A stretch of 64,000 nt of DNA from FW021-bin31 sp964422465 (GCA_964422465.1 CAYRBD010000002.1:1-64000), one strand, 5' to 3'. Positions 8,497-17,300 are shown, numbered from the stretch's first letter. Notes: generated from the sequence alone by a model not told the origin. Program-made: numbers and translations.

Positions 8497-9641
8497 AACC
8501 TTTAGAAAATTTAGTGGTCTTGGAGTTTTGCCAATATTTGGCAGGCCCGTCTGCGGGGTTACGTCTGGCAGATTTAGGAGCAAGAGTCATCAAAATAGAA
8601 AGACCGGGAACTGGAGATGCGGGCAGAAAGTTATCCATTAAGGATTTTTTTGTGGGGGAGGACAGTCTGCTCTTTCAAACCATTAACAGGCATAAAGAAT
8701 CCTATGCTGCCAATTTAAAATCAAAAGCAGATTTACAATTAGTGAAAAAACTGATAAAAAAAGCGGATGTCCTCACCCATAATTTCCGCCCGGGCGTAAT
8801 GGAAAAACTGGGGCTGGGGTTTGATGAGGTAAAGCAGTTGAACCCCCGATTGGTCTATGGCGCTATAACTGGTTACGGAAATGAGGGGCCCTGGAGAAGC
8901 AGACCGGGGCAGGATTTGCTGATCCAGTCTCTTTCAGGACTTTCCTGGCTAAGTGGCAACAAAGATGATGCACCTACACCCTTTGGTCTTTCGATTGCCG
9001 ATCTGATGGGGGGCATGCATCTGGTTCAGGGTATCCTGGCTGCTTTAATCAGGCGGGCTAAAACAAAGAAGGGGGCTTTAGTTGAGGTCAACTTGCTGGC
9101 CTCATTAATGGATTTTCAGTTTGAAGTGATCACTACTTTCTTAAATGATGGAGGAAAATTACCTGTACGTTCAAAAAAAGGAAACGCACATGCATACCTG
9201 AGTGCTCCTTATGGCGTTTATAAGACGAAAGACAATTACATGGTGGTGGCTATGGAAAAGGTAAATTATCTGGGACAGGTATTGAAAAATGAGAAACTCA
9301 GTGGATATACCAATTCCAAAGAGTGGTTTTCTAAAAGGGATGAAATAATGGAAATTCTATCGGAAATATTGCAAACCAAAAATACGGCTGACTGGTTAGC
9401 TATTTTGGGAGCCGCACACATCTGGTCGGCCCCTGTTCTGGATTACAGCCAGCTTGTAAAAGAGGAAGGCTATAAAATATTAAAAATGGATCAACAGGTT
9501 TCCACCAGCGTTTCAAAGTTCATCAGGACAACCCGGTGCCCGGTACGAATTGATGGAGAGCGAATTTTTTCAGATGTTGGGGCTCCCGATCTTGGAGCAC
9601 ATACGGCTCTAATTAACGAAGAATTTTTACTATTTGGTTAA
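8493..9641 (+). CDS. CaiB/BaiF class III CoA-transferase, copy 1
   Basis: 382 residues. The start has LRLADLGARVIKIERP (23-38), then NFRPGVMEKLGL (97-108) and GLSIADLMGGMHLVQGIL, where Asp170 corresponds to the catalytic aspartate (Asp169 in formyl-CoA transferase). Class III enzymes move CoA between carboxylic acids through an aspartyl-CoA anhydride. It is followed after 33 nt by a paralogue of the same length. Two adjacent paralogues suggest a heteromeric enzyme, as in the BbsEF type, but both here keep the Asp. The acid substrate is unknown. Confidence 0.9.
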   Translation: MKPLENLVVLEFCQYLAGPSAGLRLADLGARVIKIERPGTGDAGRKLSIKDFFVGEDSLLFQTINRHKESYAANLKSKADLQLVKKLIKKADVLTHNFRPGVMEKLGLGFDEVKQLNPRLVYGAITGYGNEGPWRSRPGQDLLIQSLSGLSWLSGNKDDAPTPFGLSIADLMGGMHLVQGILAALIRRAKTKKGALVEVNLLASLMDFQFEVITTFLNDGGKLPVRSKKGNAHAYLSAPYGVYKTKDNYMVVAMEKVNYLGQVLKNEKLSGYTNSKEWFSKRDEIMEILSEILQTKNTADWLAILGAAHIWSAPVLDYSQLVKEEGYKILKMDQQVSTSVSKFIRTTRCPVRIDGERIFSDVGAPDLGAHTALINEEFLLFG

Positions 9642-9674
9642 ATAGTCTGATAAAAGAAGTAAAAAATAAATTTT

Positions 9675-10835
9675 ATGTATGATAAACCCTTAGAGGGTGT
9701 TCTTGTTATTGACTTTAGTCAGTTTCTGTCTGGTCCCTCTGCAAGTTTACGGTTGTCTGATCTGGGAGCAAGGGTGATAAAAATAGAACGTCCTGAATTG
9801 GGAGATATCTCCAGAAAAATGTATATTTCTAATGTGCAGATGAATGGAGATTCTTCTATCTTCCATGCGATAAACCGGAATAAGGAAAGTATAACTGCTG
9901 ATTTAAAATCCGAAAAGGAGGCTCGAAAGATCAGAAGCCTTATCAGGAAAGCGGATGTAGTAATCCACAATTTCCGGCCCGGCGTGATGGAGCGGTTGGG
10001 CTTTGATTATGAACGGGTACGGAAATTAAAACCGGACCTTATTTATGGCGAGATTAGTGGATATGGGGAAGAAGGACCCTGGAAGAGAGAACCGGGGCAG
10101 GATTTACTCGTTCAGGCTTTGTCCGGGTTGTGTTACCTGAGTGGTAATGAAGGAGCCGGTCCGGTACCGATGGGAATTTCTCTGGTGGACATTGCCGTTG
10201 GTGCTCATTTAGTTCAGGGGATTCTGGCCTGTCTGGTCAGAAAATCCATTACCGGGGAAGGTGGACTTGTACAGGCGTCTATGCTGGAATCTGCCTGCGA
10301 TTTGCAGTTCGAATCCCTGACCACCTTTTTTAACGATGGGCATCAACCCATTCAGCGAACCTGGCATAACAACGCAAATGCGTATCTTGGCGCTCCTTAC
10401 GGAATATATAAAACCAGGGACAGTTATTTGACCCTGGCCATGACGCCTCTTGAGAAGCTGGCTAACATTATAAATTGTCCTGCGCTCTTAAATTATGCTG
10501 AAAATGAAAGTTTTTCCAAAAGAGAGGAAATCAAGGAAATCCTTGCCCGCCATCTGGCTTTGCAGGATACCGTTTACTGGCTCCGGTTGTTGGAGCCGGA
10601 GGACATTTGGTGTGCAGATGTGCTGCAATGGGATCAATTAATGGATCATGAAGGTTTTGAAGCCTTAGAAATGCTGCAAACGGTTGCCATGTCTGATGGC
10701 TATGAATTTCAAACCACCCGTTGTCCAATTGAGATAGACCACCAGGTTTTATATTCCAAAAAAGGAACCCCTAAATTAGGAGAAGATACGGACATTATAT
10801 TTGATCAAATGGCAGATACTAAATCGGGAGTATGA
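9675..10835 (+). CDS. CaiB/BaiF class III CoA-transferase, copy 2
   Basis: 386 residues, clearly homologous to the preceding gene along its whole length (LRLSDLGARVIKIERP, NFRPGVMERLGF, GISLVDIAVGAHLVQGIL). The catalytic aspartate is Asp172. The pair looks like an old tandem duplication: the sequences differ at many positions but align with almost no gaps. Its stop overlaps the start of the second binding-protein-like gene by 4 nt. It may form a hetero-oligomer with copy 1 or act on a different acid in the same pathway. Confidence 0.9.
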   Translation: MYDKPLEGVLVIDFSQFLSGPSASLRLSDLGARVIKIERPELGDISRKMYISNVQMNGDSSIFHAINRNKESITADLKSEKEARKIRSLIRKADVVIHNFRPGVMERLGFDYERVRKLKPDLIYGEISGYGEEGPWKREPGQDLLVQALSGLCYLSGNEGAGPVPMGISLVDIAVGAHLVQGILACLVRKSITGEGGLVQASMLESACDLQFESLTTFFNDGHQPIQRTWHNNANAYLGAPYGIYKTRDSYLTLAMTPLEKLANIINCPALLNYAENESFSKREEIKEILARHLALQDTVYWLRLLEPEDIWCADVLQWDQLMDHEGFEALEMLQTVAMSDGYEFQTTRCPIEIDHQVLYSKKGTPKLGEDTDIIFDQMADTKSGV

Positions 10836-11939
10836 GTAAAAGAGAGTTTAAGATAGCGGTTCGTAAGTTTGACCCTTTTGCAAAGGCATTGCAGAAGCAA
10901 TGGGACGCATTTTGTAAATCTTTTGGTATAAATTATTCTTTAAAAGCAGTTTCTTTTGATCTTAATGAATTACACAAAGAATTGATTGAAAAAGAAGGGT
11001 TAAGGAAAGGGGATTGGGATGTGGCACAGGTGAGTAGTGATTGGGTTCAGGAGATTTGTCAATTGAAAGCTGCGATTGAATTGTCTCCCTTTCTTGACAA
11101 AAAACCACCGGATGGATTCCCGGAAGATTGGCCTGCTTCTTTGCTGACACTCCAGAAAGTGCAAGGTAAGATATGGGGGTTGCCTTTTCATGATGGTCCT
11201 GAATGCCTGATATACAGGAAAGACCTATTTGAAGACAGCCGGAACAAGAAAGAATATTTTAAACGATATAATGTGGAGTTAAAACCTCCTGTAACCTGGG
11301 AGGAATTTCTAAGAATAGCTTATTTTTTTCAGGATGAATATAAGCCGCTTTATGGAACCGTTTTTGCCGGTTATCCGGATGGTCATAATGCGGTCTTTGA
11401 TTTTTGCCTTCAGGTATGGTCCAGGGGAGGAGAACTGCNNNNNNNNNNNNNNNNNNNNNNNNNNNNNNNNNNNNNNNNNNNNNNNNNNNNNNNNNNNNNN
11501 NNNNNNNNNNNNNNNNNNNNNNNNNNNNNNNNNNNNNNTACCAGGAGGAGAAAACGGGATTCCGGTGTCCTTAAATTCATATTGGATGTATATGGTCGCT
11601 CGTGGTAGCGCTAATAAAGAACTGGCTTACGAATTTATTCGTTTTGCTATCAGTAAAGAAAATGATAAAATGCTTACTGAGGAGGGAGGAATTGGTTGCA
11701 GGAAATCTACCTGGGAAGATAAAGAGATTAATAGGCGGGTTCCCTATTTTAAAAAGTTAGGATATTTACACGATCATGCAAAACATCTTCCGGTTGTTTC
11801 CTATTGGCCGGAAATAGCTACTATAATAGATGATATTATGCAGCAAAATATGCGTGGCAAAACCCCAGAGGAAGACTTATTAATAACAGGACAAAGAGAA
11901 ATCAATAAAATTTTAGCAAAGCATGGAGATAAATTATAA
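10832..11939 (+). CDS. second solute-binding-protein-like protein without signal peptide (interrupted by assembly gap)
   Basis: The N-terminal 202 residues (10832-11438) and C-terminal 132 residues (11541-11936) are separated by the N run. The first part has the classic family 1 binding-protein pattern (DWDVAQVSSDWVQEICQLKAAIELSPFL; GKIWGLPFHDGPECLIYRKDLFE) and the second the usual end (GSANKELAYEFIRFAI). It begins MSKREFKIAVRKFDPF, with no signal peptide or lipobox. The flanking frames join only if the missing length is a multiple of 3, so 100 cannot be the true gap size. Its end overlaps the oxidoreductase start by 17 nt. It is presumably cytoplasmic and is a distant paralogue of the first binding protein of the operon. 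Confidence 0.75.
11439..11538. other. assembly gap (100 N)
   Basis: A run of exactly 100 N inside the second binding-protein-like gene. Frame arithmetic (202 codons plus 1 nt before, 2 nt plus 132 codons after) requires a multiple of three, so 100 is a placeholder. Confidence 0.97.
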
Positions 11940-12984
11940 ACCGGACCTTCCGAAAACGAATATTCCTATTGTCATCATTGGAGCGGGTGGGATAGTAAGA
12001 GATGCGCATCTTCCTGCATACAGAAAGGCCGGATTCCAGGTATTTGGGATTGTTAACCGCACAGAAGTGAAGGCAAGGGTGCTGGCAGAGGCGTATGGGG
12101 TTGAGCGAGTATATACGGAATTTGCCCGCGCAGTAGAAGAGGCTCCTGAGAGCGTAGTTTATGATTTGGCACTAATGCCTGCACAATATGCAGCCGTATT
12201 GGAGGCTTTGCCGGAAGGCGCTTTTGTATTGATACAGAAACCCATGGGGGATAGCCTGCAGGAAGCAAAAGAGATTATCAGAATTTGTGAAAAAAAGAAG
12301 ATCACTGCGGCTATTAATTGCCAGTTGAGGTTTGCTCCTTTTGTGAGTGCAGCACGGGATATGATTCAACAGGGATTGATTGGTCAAATCTATGATATGG
12401 AAGTTCGTCTGACGACTTATACTCCCTGGGAAATTTTTCCTCTGGTGGCTGTTCACGACCGGCTGGAAATTGCTTATCATAGCGTGCATTATATTGATCT
12501 TATTCGTTCTTTTCTGGGAGAACCCCAATCTATTATGGCAAAGAGTTTTAACCATCCGGAGAAGGACTTTGCTTCCACACGGACAACGATGATTTTTAAT
12601 TACGGAAAGCGTTTGAGGGCCGTTATTCATACCAATCATGATCATGATTTTGGTCCCGATAATCAGGAAAGTTTTATTAAATGGGAGGGGACTAAAGGAG
12701 TTATAAAAGCTAAGATGGGTTTGTTATTAGATTATCCCAATGGCGTGCCGGATAAATTTGAATATTGCCTGAAAGAAAAAGGAAAAGAGCCGGTCTGGCA
12801 ACAGGAGCAATTGGAGGGAAGTTGGTTTCCTGATGCTTTTATCGGTACGATGGCTTCCCTGATGCGTTACGCGGAAGGGAGTTCAACGGAATTACCGACA
12901 GATGTCCATGATGTTATTCATACGATGGAATTAGTTGAAGCAGCTTTTAAGAGTGATGCCGAAGGAGGAATTAAAATAAAATAA
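11923..12984 (+). CDS. Gfo/Idh/MocA-family NAD(P)-dependent oxidoreductase
   Basis: 353 residues. An N-terminal Rossmann fold has VIIGAGGIVRDAHLPAYRKAG (17-37). The catalytic-lysine motif is IQKPMG, where the family usually has EKP, so the Lys is kept and Glu is replaced by Gln. The C-terminal alpha/beta domain contains YHSVHYIDLIRSFLGEP. Members oxidise or reduce sugars, inositols or sugar acids at a hydroxyl group. It is translationally coupled to the upstream gene by a 17-nt overlap and lies 5 nt from the MaoC gene, so it belongs to the CoA-transferase pathway. Confidence 0.88.
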   Translation: MEINYKPDLPKTNIPIVIIGAGGIVRDAHLPAYRKAGFQVFGIVNRTEVKARVLAEAYGVERVYTEFARAVEEAPESVVYDLALMPAQYAAVLEALPEGAFVLIQKPMGDSLQEAKEIIRICEKKKITAAINCQLRFAPFVSAARDMIQQGLIGQIYDMEVRLTTYTPWEIFPLVAVHDRLEIAYHSVHYIDLIRSFLGEPQSIMAKSFNHPEKDFASTRTTMIFNYGKRLRAVIHTNHDHDFGPDNQESFIKWEGTKGVIKAKMGLLLDYPNGVPDKFEYCLKEKGKEPVWQQEQLEGSWFPDAFIGTMASLMRYAEGSSTELPTDVHDVIHTMELVEAAFKSDAEGGIKIK

Positions 12985-12989
12985 ATAAC

Positions 12990-13436
12990 ATGCAGATAGA
13001 AAATAAGTATTTTGAAGATTACGTACTCCATGAAACCCGAGATACCATTGGCCGGACAATTACCGAAACGGATATTGTAATGCATGCGGGCCAAACCGGA
13101 GATTTTTTTCCCCATCACATGGACAAGGAATGGTGTAAGACGCAACCTTTCCAGAAAAGGATTGCACACGGCACACTCATTTTTAGCATAGCCATCGGGC
13201 AGACAGCCACCGTAATTAACCCAAAGGCTTTTTCAATGGGATATGACAGGTTGCGGTTTATTAAACCTGTATTTATAGGGGATACCATTCATACCAGGGT
13301 GACAATTGCAGAGTTGAGCGAATATAAAAAGCCGGAATATGGAAAAGTAATTGAGCATGTGGAAGTGTTTAACCAGACGGGAGTGCTGGTAATGGTGAGC
13401 GATCATATTCTTCTTGCAGAAAAGAAAACATCATGA
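12990..13436 (+). CDS. MaoC-family acyl-CoA hydratase/dehydratase
   Basis: 148 residues, one hot-dog domain. The catalytic region reads TGDFFPHHMD (37-46), with Asp38 and His43 in the positions of the hydratase-2 motif (D-x-N-P-x-H), although the Asn is replaced by Phe. RIAHGTL follows at 58-63. MaoC enzymes add or remove water across enoyl-CoA double bonds. Together with the two CoA-transferases in the same operon this implies that a carboxylic acid is activated to a CoA ester and then dehydrated or hydrated. It overlaps the transporter gene by 4 nt. Confidence 0.87.
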   Translation: MQIENKYFEDYVLHETRDTIGRTITETDIVMHAGQTGDFFPHHMDKEWCKTQPFQKRIAHGTLIFSIAIGQTATVINPKAFSMGYDRLRFIKPVFIGDTIHTRVTIAELSEYKKPEYGKVIEHVEVFNQTGVLVMVSDHILLAEKKTS

Positions 13437-14467
13437 TTGCACCTAACCCGTTGGAAGGCGTGGGATTACATGCCATCGGCGCTACCTCCGCCTCCACCTG
13501 TTATTTACCTTTTCATCGGACAAAAAAATGGTCCTGGATTTCATACTGGCTGGTGCAGGCTTTATTTGCCTGGATACTGACTCCGTTTGTGTTAGCTGTT
13601 TTGACAGTGCCGGATTTCTTTTCTATTATACAAGAGGCGCCAACTAAAGTATTAGTAATCTCTTTTCTGTTGGGTGGGTTTTATGGTTTTGGGGGGATGT
13701 CGTTTGGCTTTGCTACCCGGTATATTGGCTATTCTCTTACCTATACTATTTCTATAGGAATTTCTGCTGTTCTTGGAACGGTATTTCCGCTGTTACTTAA
13801 TGGGAATTTGGTGTCTTATTTTTCTCAACCCGGAGGGCGCACTATTTTGATTGGAATGGTTATTGCGCTCGTGGGGGTAAGCCTGTGTGGATGGGCTGGT
13901 TTTAAGAAAGAAAAAGAACTTGGCGCTTCGGGAAGCTTTAATATGAAAAAAGGAGGGATGCTTGTACTGGTTGCCGGGGTTCTTTCAGGAGTATTTAATA
14001 TTGCCCTGGAGTATGGGCAGCCCATTGCAGATATGGCGGGCCGCAATGGTGCCGGTATCTTTGAGGATAATGCAAAGTTAATTGTAGCCACTTCAGGTTG
14101 TTTTGTGGTTAATTTTATCTGGTTCGTGATCCTGGGAATAAAAGAAAAAAAATTGAGAGAATTAACGGGTAACAGAGGCGGTATTGCCACTCCGGTGTTA
14201 CTAAAGAACTTTATCTGGTCTGCTTTTGGAGGGGTTTTATGGTGCATGCAATTTTTCTTTTATGGTCTTGGGCATGTGAAGATGGGCTCTTTTCAATTTG
14301 CCAGTTGGGTTATTCACATGTCTATGCTTATTTTCTTTAGCTTTATCGTGGGCATGATCATGAAAGAATGGAAACAAAGTTCCCGGAAGACCTATCTTAC
14401 GTTGATTGCGGCCTTGGCGATTTTATGTGCTTCATTTTTTATTATGACTTATGGAAGTATGCCTTAA
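13433..14467 (+). CDS. L-rhamnose/H+ symporter RhaT-like permease
   Basis: 344 residues with about 10 transmembrane helices. The N-terminus NPLEGVGLHAIGATSASTCYLPF matches the RhaT family, whose characterised E. coli member imports L-rhamnose with H+. In Bacteroidota, RhaT homologues also occur in clusters for other sugars or sugar acids. There are no rhamnose catabolic genes (rhaA, rhaB, rhaD) in the window, so the substrate here is open. It is probably the inner-membrane importer for this operon's substrate, which would make the signal-less binding proteins unnecessary for uptake. It overlaps the esterase gene by 17 nt. Confidence 0.85.
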   Translation: MIAPNPLEGVGLHAIGATSASTCYLPFHRTKKWSWISYWLVQALFAWILTPFVLAVLTVPDFFSIIQEAPTKVLVISFLLGGFYGFGGMSFGFATRYIGYSLTYTISIGISAVLGTVFPLLLNGNLVSYFSQPGGRTILIGMVIALVGVSLCGWAGFKKEKELGASGSFNMKKGGMLVLVAGVLSGVFNIALEYGQPIADMAGRNGAGIFEDNAKLIVATSGCFVVNFIWFVILGIKEKKLRELTGNRGGIATPVLLKNFIWSAFGGVLWCMQFFFYGLGHVKMGSFQFASWVIHMSMLIFFSFIVGMIMKEWKQSSRKTYLTLIAALAILCASFFIMTYGSMP

Positions 14468-15788
14468 TTTAATAGCCCCTTCTATTATTATAACAAACCG
14501 TTATTTAATAAACGTTTTATTGGTATCTGTGTTCCTTATAACTGTTCCTTCCTTGTCGGGAGCACAGCAAATATATTTGCCGGGGTTGTCGCATCCCATT
14601 CCGGATCCTTTTCTGCTAACGAATGGGAAAAAAGTGGAAACGAAAGCCCAATGGTATAGCGAAAGGAGGCCTGAACTTTTACATTTTTTTACAACACAGG
14701 TATATGGTAAAACTCCTGCCAGGCCAGGGCATCTAAAATTTAAGATATTCGATATAGATAAACAGGCTCTTAGCGGGCTTGCTACCAGGAAGCAGGTAGC
14801 TATTCTTGTTGAAGCAGGAGGGAAGACGGTCAGGTTGGAGATGCTTATTTATTTGCCTAATCAAATAAAGTCTCCTGTTCCTCTTTTTGTAGGGTTAAAC
14901 TTTGAAGGAAACCAGACAATCAATAAAGATACCGCCATCCGAATTACCGGCAGTTGGCTTTGGGATGGGTATAAGGGAGTAAAAAATAATCGGGCAACGA
15001 ACGTAAGCAGGGGCGTTGCTGCAGCGCGATGGCCAATAAAGATGATTCTTAAAAGAGGCTATGGCATTGCAACGATATGCGCGGCAGACATCGCTCCGGA
15101 TAGAAAAGAAGGGTATCAGGCAGGCGTTCAATCTTTATACCCCGAATTGCAGAAGATACCAGATAATTTTGCTACTGTAGCTGCTTGGGCCTGGGGGCTG
15201 AGCCGTGCAATGGATTACTTTGAGACAGATGAACAGGTTGACTCCAAAAGAGTAGCTGTTTTTGGTTGGTCGCGCATGGGAAAGGCAGCGCTTTGGGCAG
15301 GGGCCAGAGACCAAAGGTTTGCTGCTGTGATCAGTAATGAATCGGGAGCGGGAGGAGCCAAGTTGTTTCATCATTTTTCAGGAGAAAATATCCACAGACT
15401 TTGTACAATTTTCCCTTATTGGTTTTGCAGAAATTTTCAGCAGTACAATGGGAAGGATACGGTTTTACCTTTTGACCAGCATGAACTGGTGGCATTGATT
15501 GCTCCCCGGCCGGTTTATATTGCCAGCGCAGAGGAAGATCATAATGCTGACCCTTGTGGTGAATTCCTTACCGCTGTTGCAGTGGATACTGTGTATCGCT
15601 TCCTATGTGGAGAGGGCTTTCCCATCAAGCAAATGCCGCCGGTCAATCATCCTGTTTTCGGACGTATAAGCTATCATATACGAAGCGGAAAACATAATAT
15701 AACTCCTTATGACTGGAAACAGTATCTGCATTTTGCAGCTATTTTTTTGAGGAAGAAAAGTAAAGCATTTTCTCCGATTTGGCAATAA
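14451..15788 (+). CDS. CE15 glucuronoyl esterase-like exported hydrolase
   Basis: 445 residues with an N-terminal signal (hydrophobic 19-33, SLSGAQQ cleavage region near 38). An alpha/beta-hydrolase core follows: nucleophile Ser274 in GWSRMGKAA, acid Glu297 in SNESGAGG, and a late His in the region VNHPVFGRISYHIRSGKHN. This is the CE15 arrangement, which cleaves esters between 4-O-methyl-glucuronic acid of xylan and lignin. It is last in the operon, and a role in releasing a uronic acid fits an operon that handles acids. Its final 50 nt overlap the convergent symporter gene. Confidence 0.85.
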   Translation: MEVCLNLIAPSIIITNRYLINVLLVSVFLITVPSLSGAQQIYLPGLSHPIPDPFLLTNGKKVETKAQWYSERRPELLHFFTTQVYGKTPARPGHLKFKIFDIDKQALSGLATRKQVAILVEAGGKTVRLEMLIYLPNQIKSPVPLFVGLNFEGNQTINKDTAIRITGSWLWDGYKGVKNNRATNVSRGVAAARWPIKMILKRGYGIATICAADIAPDRKEGYQAGVQSLYPELQKIPDNFATVAAWAWGLSRAMDYFETDEQVDSKRVAVFGWSRMGKAALWAGARDQRFAAVISNESGAGGAKLFHHFSGENIHRLCTIFPYWFCRNFQQYNGKDTVLPFDQHELVALIAPRPVYIASAEEDHNADPCGEFLTAVAVDTVYRFLCGEGFPIKQMPPVNHPVFGRISYHIRSGKHNITPYDWKQYLHFAAIFLRKKSKAFSPIWQ

Positions 15789-17178
15789 TGGCTGAAACAG
15801 CCGAATCGCCACTGATGTTTACCACGGTACGACACATGTCCAAAATTCGATCTACCGGGAAGATGATGGCAATCCATGCGGGGTTGAGCCCTACAGCTTC
15901 CAGAACAATGATTAACATAACCAGTCCGGCGCTTGGGATAGCTGCAGAGCCAATAGAGGCCAGAGTGGCTGTGAGAATAATAGTAAGCTGCTGAGCCAGG
16001 TCCAAATCCACCAGGTGAAATTGAGCCAGAAAAACTACGGCCACGGCCTGGTATAAACTGGTGCCATCCATGTTTACGGTGGCGCCTATGGGGAGTACAA
16101 ATCCGCTGATCTTGTTGTCCACTTTCAGGTTATTCTCCACGCATTCAATGGTTACCGGTAGCGTAGCGGCGCTGGAACTGGTGGAAAAGGCCAACGCCTG
16201 TGCGGGGCTGATGCCCTTAAAAAAATCGCGATATCTTATTTTTCGGGTATAAAATTGAACGATCAGTGGATAAATAATGAACAAAATGATACCCAGCCCA
16301 ACGAGTACGGTTAAGCTGTACCAACCGAGCCCTTTAAAGATTTCTATGACTTTTGAGGGATCATCACCGGCAATGCTGCTTACCGTGCCGGCCAGTAAAG
16401 TAAAAACGAAAAAAGGCGCAGCCTTCATGACCACATCTACCATTTTTAAAAAAACATCATTCAGATTATCTACCAACGAGCGGATGATTTGAGTGTTGGA
16501 TTGCGGAATCAGCAACAGGCAGACCCCAAAAAGGATGGCAAAGAAGATAACCTGGAGCATCAGTCCGTTGTCAGAAAGGGATTTAAAAATATTTCCCGGT
16601 ACCATATCCATGAGTGGCTGAAGAGGGCTTCTTGTCTTAGCCTGCGAAGCTTCATTTATTTTAGCGGAAATATCTGCTTTGGTGGGGACTATTTGCAAAT
16701 TGGCAGCTATCTCTTTTACGCGATCCTGATATTGAGGCTTACAACTGTAACACGCTCCATCTTTAATTTTCAGGTTATTTTGTTTGGCCCAAAGTTCATA
16801 TTTAATCCGGTTATTTAGTCGCGTATCTTTATTTACCCATTTCCCCGGATTGATGGAATTGACAACAAGTAAACCGATTGTTACCGCTAAAACGGTAGTG
16901 AAAAGATACCAGATGAGCGTTTTTAGCCCGATTTTCCCCAACGAGGAAGCGCTTCCCATACCGGCAATGCCGCTGATAATAGAAAACAAAACGAGCGGTA
17001 CGGCAATGAGTTTGAGCAAGTTGATAAAAATGGTGCCAAAAGGAGCTATCCAGTTTTGGGTGAAGGCGGATAACCCGGTCATACTGGCAATGATAGCCCA
17101 GATGATGCCCAGAAATAAACCAATAATAATTTTCCAATGGAGGGCAAGTTTTTTTTTCTTCATAAGGGATTTATTCAA
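15739..17178 (-). CDS. dicarboxylate/amino acid:cation symporter (DAACS, GltP/DctA family)
   Basis: 479 residues. Conserved elements are AFSTSSSAATLPVTIECVENNLKV (serine-rich HP1 region), GATVNMDGTSLYQAVAVVFLAQ (NMDGT motif), and the ending RILDMCRTVVNISGDSAVSAIIAKSE. It imports C4-dicarboxylates or glutamate/aspartate with Na+ or H+. A roughly 90-residue polar insertion (about 110-200) between transmembrane helices 3 and 4 carries the pair ACYSC and is absent from the compact archaeal homologue. The gene is convergent with the esterase gene and overlaps it by 50 nt. Confidence 0.9.
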   Translation of the reverse strand: MNKSLMKKKKLALHWKIIIGLFLGIIWAIIASMTGLSAFTQNWIAPFGTIFINLLKLIAVPLVLFSIISGIAGMGSASSLGKIGLKTLIWYLFTTVLAVTIGLLVVNSINPGKWVNKDTRLNNRIKYELWAKQNNLKIKDGACYSCKPQYQDRVKEIAANLQIVPTKADISAKINEASQAKTRSPLQPLMDMVPGNIFKSLSDNGLMLQVIFFAILFGVCLLLIPQSNTQIIRSLVDNLNDVFLKMVDVVMKAAPFFVFTLLAGTVSSIAGDDPSKVIEIFKGLGWYSLTVLVGLGIILFIIYPLIVQFYTRKIRYRDFFKGISPAQALAFSTSSSAATLPVTIECVENNLKVDNKISGFVLPIGATVNMDGTSLYQAVAVVFLAQFHLVDLDLAQQLTIILTATLASIGSAAIPSAGLVMLIIVLEAVGLNPAWIAIIFPVDRILDMCRTVVNISGDSAVSAIIAKSEKMLYFSSSKK

Positions 17179-17210
17179 CTATTAAGTATAAAAAGCATCT
17201 TTCAGCTCCC

Positions 17211-17300
17211 GCAGATTGCACACCTGCCTGCAGGCAAAGGCAGGGATGAACGCAGAAGTTGGATTTATAATCTGCGAAAATCGGCGAGATCAGCGGAAAA
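17211..17300. repeat. degenerate intergenic repeat with CCTGCAGG palindrome
   Basis: This stretch contains the 12-bp palindrome TGCCTGCAGGCA at 17225-17236, then AAGGCAGG, and a tail with related words (TCTGCGAAAATCGGCGAGAT). Such TCTGCG-rich words resemble dispersed non-coding repeats seen in Bacteroidota genomes. A related fragment, CCTTGCAGGCAGG, occurs at 41623-41635. The 276 bases between the symporter and the TMEM175-like gene hold nothing else that I recognise. Confidence 0.4.

Noticed and set aside
7354..11939. An ABC sugar importer with its binding proteins
   Set aside because: Neither binding-protein-like gene has a signal peptide, and no permease or matching ATPase occurs in the region.
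16784..17185. Plus-strand open frames opposite the DAACS symporter (16784-17185 and neighbours)
   Set aside because: The minus-strand frame carries all conserved DAACS motifs, and the plus-strand frames have no motif and no promoter.
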